A stretch of 64,000 nucleotides of DNA, taken from contig JAKLJY010000003.1 of assembly GCA_023150895.1 (NCBI GenBank), positions 62,001-126,000 on the forward strand, written 5' to 3'. A program made the translations under genes and the position numbers. Positions within the stretch are counted from its first letter, which is position 1. Every line of letters begins with the position of its first letter. Below are positions 36,878 through 44,870 of this stretch, one piece after another. A model generated the notes under the pieces. The model was not told the origin of the DNA and searched no databases. It saw only the letters and a program-made list of their open reading frames with translations. The stretch is from Myxococcota bacterium (GTDB taxonomy: Bacteria; Myxococcota_A; Bradymonadia; UBA7976; UBA1532).

Positions 36878-38383
36878 TCAGTCGGGCGCCGACTCCGAGC
36901 CGAGCTTCCGCAGAAGCGTATTCCGGCCGATGCCCAGAAGTCCGGCTGCGCGGGAGCGATTGCCGTCGCACCGCGCAAGGACATGCTGAACGTAGGCACG
37001 CTCGACGACCTCGAGCGGCACGAGTTCGTCGACACGGAACGAGCCCTCGCTCGTCCGTTCCCGTGCCTCTGGCGTCGACGGTAGCGTGCCGACCGCCGGG
37101 GGCGCAGAAAGGCCGATGATCTCGAGCGGGACGACGTCACCGGGCGACAGGACGACGGCCGCCTCCAGGCAGTTCTCGAGCTCGCGAACGTTGCCGGGCC
37201 AGGGGTGGGCATGAAGCGCGGCGCGCACGTCCGGGGCGAGGCGCAGATCCGGCCTGCGATGGCGCCGGGTCAGATCGAACATCAGGTGGTCGATGAGGCG
37301 ATCGAGGTCGACCGCGCCGCGCGCCCGCAACGGCGGGACGCGGATCGGGACGACCCGCAATCGATAGTACAGGTCCTGACGGAACCGGCCGGTTGCGACG
37401 TCCGCCTCGAGATCCCGATGCGTCGCGCACACGAAACGAACATCCACTGTCCGCGCCTGGGTGCCGCCGACGCGGAGGAACGTCCGTTCCTGCAGGAGCC
37501 GCAGCAGCTTCCCCTGCACGCTCGGGGGCAGTTCGCCGACCTCGTCGAGGAAGAGCGTTCCCCCGTTCGCGGCCTGCACCTTGCCATCCGTCGACCGATC
37601 GGCACCGGTGAATGCGCCGCGATCGTGCCCGAAGAGTTCATTCTCGATGAGGCCTTCGGGGAGCGCGGCACAGTCGACCTTGACGAAGGGGCCGTCCCTT
37701 CGGGGCGAGTTGAAGTGGACGGCCCGGGCGATGAGCTCCTTACCCGAGCCGCTTTCCCCCTGCACCAGAACGGTCGCGTCCGTGCGGGCCGCGCGGGTCG
37801 TTCGTTCGAAGACCTCACGCATGGCGGGCGAGACCCCCACGATGCCATTGAAACGGAAGTCGAGCGCCTGTTGCTGGCCAGGACGCAACTGGCTGCGCAG
37901 GCTGGTCGAGTCCAGCAGGCGCGCCACGTCCCGCGCCAGGGCGACGACCGTGGCGCAGTCGTCCTGATCGAACGGTCCGCCGGCGCGATTCAGGACTTGC
38001 AGGACGCCGAGCCGGTGCCCGTGCGCGTCGTTCACCGGCACGGCGATGAGCGTTCGCGTCCGATACCCCGTCGCCAGATCGATCCGGCCCGCGAAACGGG
38101 GGTCGTGTGTCGCGCCCGGGATGACCACCGGCTCACCGTGGGCCGCGACCCACCCGGCGATCCCTTCGCCGACCCGCAGTCGAATCTCTGCGAGCTCGGG
38201 CAGGTGCGCAACGCGGCTGACGAGCTCCCCTCGCGCATGGTCGAGAAGATAAAGCGTCCCGCGATCCGCACGCAGTCGTCGAACCACCTCGTCGATGACG
38301 CCCCGCAGCAGGTCCTCGAGGTCGACCTGCTCGCCGGCTTCGACGGCACGCCAGAAAGCGCTCGCCAGCTTCTCGTCCGCCAT
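36878..38383 (-). CDS. GAF domain sigma-54-dependent transcriptional activator
   Basis: 501 residues. A GAF domain covers about 20-165 (DRGTLYLLDHARGELVSRVAH; VGEGIAGWVA). The AAA+ core has GESGSGKELIARAVHFNS (Walker A), GHDRGAFTGAD (the GAFTGA loop that contacts sigma-54) and GGTLFLDEVGELP (Walker B). A Fis-type HTH ends it (VLARCDGNRSRAAGLLGIGRNTLLRKL). It remodels sigma-54 RNA polymerase at enhancer-dependent promoters in response to a small ligand or modification sensed by GAF. There is no receiver domain. Start ATG at 38383. Its targets are not visible here. Confidence 0.93.
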   Translation of the reverse strand: MADEKLASAFWRAVEAGEQVDLEDLLRGVIDEVVRRLRADRGTLYLLDHARGELVSRVAHLPELAEIRLRVGEGIAGWVAAHGEPVVIPGATHDPRFAGRIDLATGYRTRTLIAVPVNDAHGHRLGVLQVLNRAGGPFDQDDCATVVALARDVARLLDSTSLRSQLRPGQQQALDFRFNGIVGVSPAMREVFERTTRAARTDATVLVQGESGSGKELIARAVHFNSPRRDGPFVKVDCAALPEGLIENELFGHDRGAFTGADRSTDGKVQAANGGTLFLDEVGELPPSVQGKLLRLLQERTFLRVGGTQARTVDVRFVCATHRDLEADVATGRFRQDLYYRLRVVPIRVPPLRARGAVDLDRLIDHLMFDLTRRHRRPDLRLAPDVRAALHAHPWPGNVRELENCLEAAVVLSPGDVVPLEIIGLSAPPAVGTLPSTPEARERTSEGSFRVDELVPLEVVERAYVQHVLARCDGNRSRAAGLLGIGRNTLLRKLGSESAPD

Positions 38384-38439
38384 TGGCCCCCACGGCGCCT
38401 CCAGGGTCGCCGAAGGGTAGCCCGCCGGCGCACGCCCGG

Positions 38440-39282
38440 TCAAAGGGCCAGGCTCGCCCCTTCGCGCGCGGCGAAGGTCTCCGGCCAGGCGAGCCGCGCA
38501 CCGGCCTCGAGCGCGGCCACGCCGGCGTCGTCGCGCGTGGGGTCGTGGTGAAAGAGAAAGAGCCGCCCGCAGTCTGCGGCGCGCGCGACCGCGACGGCGT
38601 CTTCGACGGTCGAGTGGCCCCAACCGAGTCGGGGTGGGCCGGCCTCGCCGCGGTACTCGGGCGTCGTGTACTGCGCGTCGTGGATCAGGACGTCCGCCCC
38701 CTTCGCGAAGCGCGCCATGGCAGCGAAGCTCTCGCGCCCGGACGCCGAGCCCGGCCTGTGCTCGCAGTCGGTCGCGAAGACGACGCTTCGGCCGGCGGCC
38801 TCGATGCGGTAGGCCACCACCCCGTCCGGGTGGTCCTGCTCCAGGGGCGTGACTCGGAACGCCCCGAGTTCGAAAGGCGTCGCCCGCGGCACGTCGAGGA
38901 ACGTCCGAGCGCCAATCAGGCGATCGAGCGTGACCGGGAAGGTCGGCGGCCGCATCTGCGCGGCGAGCGCCTCGCGCACCGTGCCGGTCGCCCGCGGGAC
39001 GCCCGCGAAGGTCAGCGCGCTGCCCGGGTGGAATGCCGGGGTGAAGAACGGCACCCCCTGGATGTGGTCCCAGTGCAGGTGGGTAAAGAGCAGCGTCGCC
39101 CGGACCGGGGCGAACCCGAGGTGCTCGCCGAGCGCGCGCAGCCCCGTCCCCCCGTCGAGGATGAGGCGGTCGTCCCCGACCTGCAGCTCGACACAGGTCG
39201 TGTTCCCACCCGTTTGCTCATAGCGCGCGCCGCTGACCGCGATGCTGCCGCGCACCCCCCAGAACGTGATTCGAAGCTCCAT
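38440..39282 (-). CDS. MBL-fold metal-dependent hydrolase
   Basis: 280 residues. The metallo-beta-lactamase metal ligands appear as FTHLHWDHIQG (HxHxDH), then CEHRPGS, FATDCEH and FLFHHDPTRDDAG, giving the usual two-zinc site. The MELRITFWGVRGSIAVSGARY opening and GWGHSTVEDAVAVARAA are typical of a bacterial group of MBL hydrolases with the GHST motif. The reaction is unknown; phosphodiester or lactone hydrolysis is plausible. It lies 56 bases before the GAF regulator, and the sequence gives no hint of shared function. Confidence 0.85.
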   Translation of the reverse strand: MELRITFWGVRGSIAVSGARYEQTGGNTTCVELQVGDDRLILDGGTGLRALGEHLGFAPVRATLLFTHLHWDHIQGVPFFTPAFHPGSALTFAGVPRATGTVREALAAQMRPPTFPVTLDRLIGARTFLDVPRATPFELGAFRVTPLEQDHPDGVVAYRIEAAGRSVVFATDCEHRPGSASGRESFAAMARFAKGADVLIHDAQYTTPEYRGEAGPPRLGWGHSTVEDAVAVARAADCGRLFLFHHDPTRDDAGVAALEAGARLAWPETFAAREGASLAL

Positions 39283-39496
39283 GTGCGGCTCCCCGTCGGG
39301 GTGGTCTCGGGCCCGCGCGCCATGCACGGTCGGCCACCGCCGTTCGGGTCCGGACACAGCAACGAGTGTGCCGCTCGTTTGGCCGCACATTGGCCGCTCC
39401 GACGGGCCCGGGTGATCCATTCGGGATCAGACGCCCCGTCGCGTTCGAAACACCTGTTCCAGAACGGATCACGCCGAAGCGCCGCTCGGCGGCGGC

Positions 39497-39832
39497 TCAG
39501 CAGCTTGCGGTCCGTCCCGAGACGTAGGTCTGCAGGACGCCCCGCGTGTCCACCTCGCCCGGCAGAAATGCGATGCCGAGGCCGGTCTGTCCTCGGGTAC
39601 CGACCCGGCGGACGACCTCACCCTTGAGGAGACATAGACGCCACGCGTCGTCCACCATCAGCGGCAGGAAGACCTTGACCTGCTTGCCCTCGCGAATGCG
39701 GGCCTGCGTGTGGACGAAAAGGCCTTCGGCCGAGACGTCGGAGACGGATTCGCAGCGGCAGCGGCCATCGTAGGTCAGGTACGCCTTGCCATCGAAAGCG
39801 AGCCGGGGGTGAGTGCGGCGTTCGGTATTCAT
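39497..39832 (-). CDS. PilZ domain protein
   Basis: 111 residues, a single PilZ domain. RRTHPRLAFDGKAYL at the N-terminus holds the RxxxR c-di-GMP contact, and DVSAEGLFVHTQ near residue 33 holds DxSxxG. The rest is a beta barrel (VKVFLPLMVDDAWRLCLLKGEVVRRVG; TGLGIAFLPGE). It is a stand-alone cyclic-di-GMP receptor. It is divergent from nuoI across 125 bases. Its partner is not identifiable. Confidence 0.9.
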   Translation of the reverse strand: MNTERRTHPRLAFDGKAYLTYDGRCRCESVSDVSAEGLFVHTQARIREGKQVKVFLPLMVDDAWRLCLLKGEVVRRVGTRGQTGLGIAFLPGEVDTRGVLQTYVSGRTASC

Positions 39833-39957
39833 CGGGTTTCTCCTTACCTGGAACCACCATATCCTACATCAAACCACAGCGCAAACAATCGCCGCGCTCC
39901 CTTGACAACGAGGCGAAACCCGTCGAGAAATCGCGCATCTTTCCCCCGGAGGAATCG

Positions 39958-40494
39958 ATGGCCAAGGTGATGCAGCGATTGGGTGACAGCTTCTCGGAGC
40001 GCGTGTACCTGCCCGCCATCTTCGAGGGTCTCAAGATCACGACGCGGCACTTCGTGAACAATCTCTTCGGCCGCAAGGAGACCGTGACGATCTCCTACCC
40101 GGAGGAGACGGTTCCGTACTCGCCGCGCTGGCGCGGGATGCACCGTCTGCTGCCCCGCGAGGACGGTGAGCCGCGCTGCGTCGCGTGTTTCATGTGCTCG
40201 ACCGCCTGCCCGTCCCACTGCATCCACATCGTGGCGGGTGAACACGACGACAAGGGCCGCGAGAAGTTCCCGGTCCGCTTCGAGATCGACGAGCTGCGGT
40301 GCATCTACTGCGGCATGTGCGAAGAGGCCTGCCCCTGCGACGCCATCCGGATGGACACGGGCATGCACGCCGCGCCGGTTTACGACCGCGACCGGGCCTG
40401 GGTTCGCAAGGAACAACTCCTCGCACGCAAGCCCCGCGACTACGCCGTCCGCGACACGGCCGAAGGTCCACCCTGCGCGGTCTCGCATCGCTGA
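39958..40494 (+). CDS. nuoI: NuoI-like 4Fe-4S subunit (isolated)
   Basis: 178 residues with two classical ferredoxin motifs: CVACFMCSTACPSHCIHI and CIYCGMCEEACPCDAIRMD, each binding a 4Fe-4S cluster. The spacing and the RYSPRWRG-like start (VPYSPRWRGMHRLLPRED) match subunit I of NADH-quinone oxidoreductase. It passes electrons from the peripheral arm towards quinone. No other complex I gene is visible nearby; the flanks are PilZ and deformylase genes. It may be the dispersed member of a split complex I, or serve another oxidoreductase. GGAGG precedes the ATG. Confidence 0.92.
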   Translation: MAKVMQRLGDSFSERVYLPAIFEGLKITTRHFVNNLFGRKETVTISYPEETVPYSPRWRGMHRLLPREDGEPRCVACFMCSTACPSHCIHIVAGEHDDKGREKFPVRFEIDELRCIYCGMCEEACPCDAIRMDTGMHAAPVYDRDRAWVRKEQLLARKPRDYAVRDTAEGPPCAVSHR

Positions 40495-40512
40495 ACGGCC
40501 CGCGGGCGACGC

Positions 40513-41094
40513 TCAGCCCGCCGTCGGGACCTTCGCCTTGTTCGCTTTCGCGGCTTTGCGGCGTGCCTCGGCCGCGAGATCCGCCTGATGCTTCTGGTGC
40601 TTCTTCAGCGCGCGTTGACGCTGCAGGAAGCTGACATGGTCGATCATGACCACCCCGCGCAGGTGGTCGACCTCGTGCAACAAAGCCCGCGCGCCGAGGC
40701 CTTCGCCCTCGATCTCGAAGGGCTCCGCCTTCAGGTTGAGCGCCCGCAGGCGCACTTTGCTGGGTCGGGCGACGTGGATGAAGACGTCCGGGAACGAGAG
40801 GCAACCCTCTTCCGCGGTGATCGTCTCGTCGCTCTGCCAGACGATCTCGGGGTTGATGACGACCACGACCGGTTCGTCGCGTGCCTCGTCACCTTTGAAC
40901 GCGTAGGGATGGACGAGCAGCAACTGGAGATCGACGCCGACCTGCGTGGCGGCGAGGCCCACCCCATCCTCGGCGTTCATCGTCTCTTCCATGTCGGCGA
41001 CGAGGCGCGCGAGCGACGCGTCGAACTCGGTGACCGGGCGGGCCTTTCGCCGCAGTGACTCGTTCGGATAGGGCAGGACTTCGAGGACGGCCAT
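40513..41094 (-). CDS. def: Peptide deformylase
   Basis: 193 residues. All three signature motifs are present: GVGLAATQVG (Gln51), EEGCLSFP (metal Cys98) and HEVDHLRG (His140, Glu141, His144). The enzyme removes the N-terminal formyl group from nascent proteins. The C-terminal 30 residues are a basic, Ala/Lys-rich tail (KKHQKHQADLAAEARRKAAKANKAK) beyond the usual core. It is convergent with nuoI, an 18-base gap apart. The def-fmt neighbourhood of other bacteria is absent. Confidence 0.95.
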   Translation of the reverse strand: MAVLEVLPYPNESLRRKARPVTEFDASLARLVADMEETMNAEDGVGLAATQVGVDLQLLLVHPYAFKGDEARDEPVVVVINPEIVWQSDETITAEEGCLSFPDVFIHVARPSKVRLRALNLKAEPFEIEGEGLGARALLHEVDHLRGVVMIDHVSFLQRQRALKKHQKHQADLAAEARRKAAKANKAKVPTAG

Positions 41095-41256
41095 TGCTAC
41101 CGGACTCCGTGGCGGTCTCTATCGCCCGCGGCCTTCGCTTTCGAATCAGGACCCGGGGCGTGTTTCTTGGTAAGGTCGACGCTGCCTCGTGGCGAATGCC
41201 GCAAGATCGCGAGATCGAGATCAAGACCCCGAACAATAGCAGAGCGTCGCGTGACG

Positions 41257-41595
41257 ATGAACGAATCGAGAGTCGAGACATCCCCCCCGGTCGCTCCGGC
41301 TCGCGCCGGCCGCGACGCCGCGGCCGACGAAGACGCGATGGCCCGCTATGCCGGTCGGATCCGGACCCTCGAGCTTTCGCGCGAGCGGGGCAGCGTCCAG
41401 ACCCGGGACGGCCGGGTCCTCGGGTTTCACACCGGCGTCGTCCGCGTCGCGGGGATGGTGAGTCGCGCCGAGGAGCTGCGCACGGGGATGCCCGTGACGT
41501 TCGACCTCGGGCACGGGCCGGGTGGACCGACGGTCGTCCGGCTCTGGGTGGGCGAAGGCCCCTGGCAGGCACCGTCGCTCCCCGAGGCCCCATGA
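41257..41595 (+). CDS. Small cold-shock-like OB-fold protein
   Basis: 112 residues from ATG at 41257. After 30 disordered Ala/Pro-rich residues, the pattern GRIRTLELSRERGSVQTRDGRVLGFHTGVV followed by LRTGMPVTFDLGHGPGGPTVV resembles the cold-shock domain layout (growth of the first strands, RGF-like core, and G-x-x-V-x-F-x-L near the end). The RNP aromatic residues are not clearly present, so nucleic-acid binding is uncertain. It ends 4 bases from the convergent peroxiredoxin gene. Confidence 0.55.
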   Translation: MNESRVETSPPVAPARAGRDAAADEDAMARYAGRIRTLELSRERGSVQTRDGRVLGFHTGVVRVAGMVSRAEELRTGMPVTFDLGHGPGGPTVVRLWVGEGPWQAPSLPEAP

Positions 41596-41599
41596 CCCT

Positions 41600-42088
41600 T
41601 CAGCGGTCCTTCAGCGCCTCGACCGCGGCGACCACTTCCTCGGCGTGGCCTTTGACGCTGACTTTCGGCCAGTGCCGCGCCACGTTGCCGTCCGCATCGA
41701 CGAGCACCGTCGCCCGGAGCGGGCCAATCGTCTTCTTGCCGTACATGGTTTTTTCGCCGAACGCACCGTAGGCATGATGTACCGAGGCATCGGCGTCGAC
41801 GAGCAGCGGGAACGAGAGGCCGTGTTTCTGTCGGAAACCGGCGTGCGTGCGGAGGGTATCCCGACTGATCCCGAAGACGACCGCCCCCGCGGCGGCGAGC
41901 CGGTCGTGGCGGTCCCGGAAGTCGCAGGCCTCCGTCGTGCAGCCGGGGGTATTGTCCTTCGGGTAGAAGTACAGGACGACGGGCCGGCCGCGCAGGGCCG
42001 ACAGCGTGACCGAACCACCGGGCTCGGCGGGCAACGTGAAATCGGGCGCGGGTTGCCCCACGTGAATCGGCGCAGCGCTCTCGGGCAT
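41600..42088 (-). CDS. bcp: Peroxiredoxin (Bcp/AhpC-TSA family)
   Basis: 162 residues from ATG at 42088. The active-site segment YFYPKDNTPGCTTEACDFRD contains the peroxidatic Cys50 and a second Cys five residues on, as in Bcp/PrxQ. The thioredoxin fold is clear (PAPDFTLP; FPLLVDADASVHHAYGAF; ATVLVDADGNVARHW). It reduces H2O2 and organic peroxides with thioredoxin. The neighbours suggest no operon; the PHP gene starts 95 bases away divergently. Confidence 0.94.
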   Translation of the reverse strand: MPESAAPIHVGQPAPDFTLPAEPGGSVTLSALRGRPVVLYFYPKDNTPGCTTEACDFRDRHDRLAAAGAVVFGISRDTLRTHAGFRQKHGLSFPLLVDADASVHHAYGAFGEKTMYGKKTIGPLRATVLVDADGNVARHWPKVSVKGHAEEVVAAVEALKDR

Positions 42089-42182
42089 CGTAGACCTCGA
42101 TGGACGATTGAAACGGACGCCGACCAAGACGCGCGGACCGCGCGGAGGGTTTCACCCGCGCGCCCCGCTCGCCGGAGACACC

Positions 42183-43019
42183 GTGCAGCCGTACGCTGAT
42201 CTGCACAGCCACACCACCTTCTCCGACGGCGCACTCACCCCCGAGGCCCTGACCGCGTTGGCCGCGCGACGGGGTGTTCGAGTGCTCGCCGTGACCGATC
42301 ACGACACCACGGCCGGGCTCACCCGGGCGGCCGCCGGCGCTCGGGCCGCGGGCCTGGCGCTCGTGACCGGCATCGAGATCAGCGCGCACTGGACGCGAGA
42401 GGTCCATGTGCTCGGCCACTTCATCGACCCCGAACATCCGGCGCTGCTGGCGGCCCTGGCCCAACGAGCGACCGAACGCCAGGCCCGTGTGCGCGAGATC
42501 GGTGCGCGGCTCGCGAGCGCCGGCGTCCCCATCGACGTCGACGCTCTCCTCGCCGAGGTCGCCGGTCAGGCGGGGAACGTCGGCCGCCCCCACGTCGCGC
42601 GCGCCCTCCTCGCGGCCGGTCACGTTGCCTCCCTCGACGAGGCGTTCCGGATCTATCTCGGCCGCGATGGCCTGGCGTACGTCCCCGTCCCGAGGCTCGA
42701 CGCGCCGACGGCGATCGCCCTCATCCACGACGCCGGCGGGACCGCCTCGCTCGCCCACCCCGGCATCGAGGGCATCGACGAGCAGTTGCCGGCCCTCGTC
42801 GAGGCAGGCCTCGACGGGCTCGAAATCCGCCACCCCGCGCACGACGCCGATCGAGTCTCCCGCTACGCCGGCCTTGCGGGCCTCCTGCGCCTCTGCCCGA
42901 CGGGCGGTTCGGATTTCCACGGCCCCGACGGACCACCGTATCCGGGGGACCACACCATCAGCGCCGAGGGCCTCGCCGCGCTTCGGGACCGCGCCCCGCG
43001 GCCGTTCGATCTCGCATGA
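42183..43019 (+). CDS. PHP-domain phosphoesterase (YciV-like)
   Basis: 278 residues, GTG start. The N-terminal metal site is ADLHSHTTFSDGALTPEAL and VLAVTDHDTTAGL. Later motifs are TGIEISAHW, GRPHVARALL, ASLAHPG and CPTGGSDFHGP, which form the three-metal PHP centre. It resembles the YciV/RNase AM family, which hydrolyses 3',5'-nucleoside bisphosphates or trims RNA 5' ends. The upstream part of the open frame (75 bases) is not conserved, so GTG at 42183 is chosen. Confidence 0.9.
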   Translation: MQPYADLHSHTTFSDGALTPEALTALAARRGVRVLAVTDHDTTAGLTRAAAGARAAGLALVTGIEISAHWTREVHVLGHFIDPEHPALLAALAQRATERQARVREIGARLASAGVPIDVDALLAEVAGQAGNVGRPHVARALLAAGHVASLDEAFRIYLGRDGLAYVPVPRLDAPTAIALIHDAGGTASLAHPGIEGIDEQLPALVEAGLDGLEIRHPAHDADRVSRYAGLAGLLRLCPTGGSDFHGPDGPPYPGDHTISAEGLAALRDRAPRPFDLA

Positions 43020-43128
43020 GGTTCCGATCCGCGATAGGGTGGCGATTGCGGTGGCGCCGCTGGGGGAAGCCCGAGGGGTCCCGGCGAGCGGCCGCCGAGC
43101 GCCCGTGCCCGACATCCCGGAGACCCGC

Positions 43129-43533
43129 GTGAGCGGCGGCCCGAACAAAGCCATCTACGGCGAGATCACTCGCCTCGTCCCCATCCACATCGGCGGGCTC
43201 ACCTTCGATGTCCCGGACGACATCCCGCTCATCCGGGCGTTTCAGTACATCCAGTTCGAACTCGGCCGGATGACCTGCGACTGGAGCCGATTCTGCTTCA
43301 ACGACACGATCGGATGCTGCGCCTTCGAGTTCCGCATGCCCGACGACGAAGCCGCGGATTGGGGGCGCGCCTGCTGTCAGCGCGTCGTGCCCGGCCTCGT
43401 CGTGGCGACCCTGCCGAAGGGCAGCGTGATGCTCGACGAGCGCGGCGAACCGCTGCGTGAGATCCCGGCGGCGTTGCCCGCCCCGAAACCCGGCCGCCGC
43501 TCGAAGTCGGCGACCGAGGAGACCTCCGCCTGA
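43129..43533 (+). CDS. 2Fe-2S ferredoxin-like protein (NuoG N-terminus-like)
   Basis: 134 residues. GTG at 43129 has GGAG 8-9 bases upstream; GTG at 43105 is an alternative. The fold resembles a plant-type ferredoxin or the NuoG N-terminus: VPIHIGGLTFDVPDDIPLIRAFQ, then CDWSRFC, GCC and ACCQRVVPGLVVATLP near the C-terminus. Six cysteines are present, but their spacing is not the canonical C-x10-C-x2-C, so the iron-sulfur ligation is unclear. It is 18 bases before folE and could be co-transcribed. No catalytic domain follows it. Confidence 0.55.
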   Translation: MSGGPNKAIYGEITRLVPIHIGGLTFDVPDDIPLIRAFQYIQFELGRMTCDWSRFCFNDTIGCCAFEFRMPDDEAADWGRACCQRVVPGLVVATLPKGSVMLDERGEPLREIPAALPAPKPGRRSKSATEETSA

Positions 43534-43550
43534 ACCCTCCCCCCAGTGAG

Positions 43551-44096
43551 GTGGCGGCCGCGACCCCGGCCACGGCCGTCGCGACGTTCCTCGAGGGGCT
43601 CGGGGCCCCGCCCGATCCCGAACTCGTCGGGACGCCGGAGCGTGTCTCGGCCTTGTGGCGCGAGAACCTGCTCGCGGGATATGGCGAGACCCCGGAAGCG
43701 GCGCTCGGGACCCCCATCAACGACGACTCGGGCGCGACGGTCGTCGTGACCGGCATCCCGTTCCACGGGCTCTGTCCTCACCACCTTCTGCCCTATCACG
43801 GTCTCGTCTGCCTGGCCTACGAGCCGACCGGACGGATTGCCGGACTCGGCCGGCTCGAGCGTCTGGTGGCCTGTCTGTCCCGTCGCCTCGTCCTGCAGGA
43901 ACACCTGACCCGCAGCATCTGTGATGCGCTGATGAACCATCTCGGGGCGCGGGGCGCCGCCTGCACGGTGGATGCCGAGCACCTCTGCCTGATTCTGCAG
44001 GGCCGGGAGCCGCGCGGCGCGCGCCTGCACACGCGGCTCGGCGTCGGCACGCTGCAGGGGCGTCACGACGTCTTGCCGGCGGTCGGGTTCCGATGA
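43551..44096 (+). CDS. folE: GTP cyclohydrolase I-like protein
   Basis: 181 residues with a GTG start. The family is recognised by FHGLCPHHLLPYHG (zinc Cys and His), GLGRLERLVACLSRRL, QEHLTRSICDALMNHL and AEHLCLILQG. Canonical enzymes use LCEHHLLPF and HLCM; here CPHH replaces CEHH, a visible variation. GTP cyclohydrolase I makes dihydroneopterin triphosphate, the first step of folate and biopterin. The C-terminus is somewhat short. It overlaps the next gene by ATGA, so it is coupled to the dehydrogenase. Confidence 0.85.
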   Translation: MAAATPATAVATFLEGLGAPPDPELVGTPERVSALWRENLLAGYGETPEAALGTPINDDSGATVVVTGIPFHGLCPHHLLPYHGLVCLAYEPTGRIAGLGRLERLVACLSRRLVLQEHLTRSICDALMNHLGARGAACTVDAEHLCLILQGREPRGARLHTRLGVGTLQGRHDVLPAVGFR

Positions 44097-44770
44097 GCCG
44101 GGCGGCGGGCCGGGTGGTCCTGGTCACCGGGGCCAGCCGCGGCATCGGGGCGGCGTGCGCCCGCCGTTTCGCAGCGACCGGTGCCCGCCTCGCGCTGCTC
44201 GCCCGCCCGTCCGCGGCCCTCGACGCGATGGGTCGCGAGCTCGGCGCCCACACGGTCCCGTGCGATTTGGCGGAGGCCCCCCAAGTCGAGGCGGCGCTCG
44301 TCGAGGTCGAACGCGCGCTCGGCCCCGTCGACGTGCTCGTCAACAACGCAGGGATCGTCCACCGACACGAAGTGGTCGGGCACTCGACGGCCGAGTGGGA
44401 CCGCGTCATGGCCGTCAACCTGAGGGCGCCGTTCCTGCTCGCCCGCGGTGTCCTGCCGGGCATGCTCGCCCGCGGTGCCGGGCGGATCATCAACGTCTCG
44501 AGCATCAGCGGCAGCGGCGGGACGCCCCTGTTGTCGGCCTACTGCGCCAGCAAAGCCGGGCTCCTGGGGTTCACGCGCGCGCTGTCCGCGGAGGTGAAGG
44601 GTCGAGGTGTGGTCGTCGTGGCGGTCTCCCCCGGCAGCGTCGATACCGACATGCTCGTCGGCAGCGGATTCGCCCCGGCCATGGCCCCCGAGGACATCGC
44701 CGAGATCGTCGCGTTCCTCGCCGATGGCCCCCCTGCGCTGACCGGCGGCGCCGTCGAGGCCTTCGCGTGA
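44093..44770 (+). CDS. Short-chain dehydrogenase/reductase
   Basis: 225 residues. The NAD(P) motif TGASRGIG is at residues 12-19, NNAG near 85, and the catalytic Ser-Tyr-Lys in SSISGSGGTPLLSAYCASK. It is a classical SDR. The ATGA overlap with folE suggests a pteridine-linked role such as a sepiapterin- or dihydrobiopterin-type reductase, in the manner of FolM; this is inferred from the neighbourhood only. The sequence alone would also fit a 3-oxoacyl-ACP reductase. Confidence 0.85.
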   Translation: MSRAAGRVVLVTGASRGIGAACARRFAATGARLALLARPSAALDAMGRELGAHTVPCDLAEAPQVEAALVEVERALGPVDVLVNNAGIVHRHEVVGHSTAEWDRVMAVNLRAPFLLARGVLPGMLARGAGRIINVSSISGSGGTPLLSAYCASKAGLLGFTRALSAEVKGRGVVVVAVSPGSVDTDMLVGSGFAPAMAPEDIAEIVAFLADGPPALTGGAVEAFA

Positions 44771-44870
44771 AGGCCGGTCCCGCGACCGTCCCTTGCGCGC
44801 GGCCCGACCCCCCGCTAGCGTTCCGCCCTTCGTCCACCGGCCGCGCGCCGCGGCCCCGCCGGAGTTGAAC

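Noticed and set aside
42406-43128. Upstream extension of the 2Fe-2S-like frame through the PHP gene
   Set aside because: It runs antisense-like through PHP coding sequence in another frame; conserved sequence begins only near 43129.
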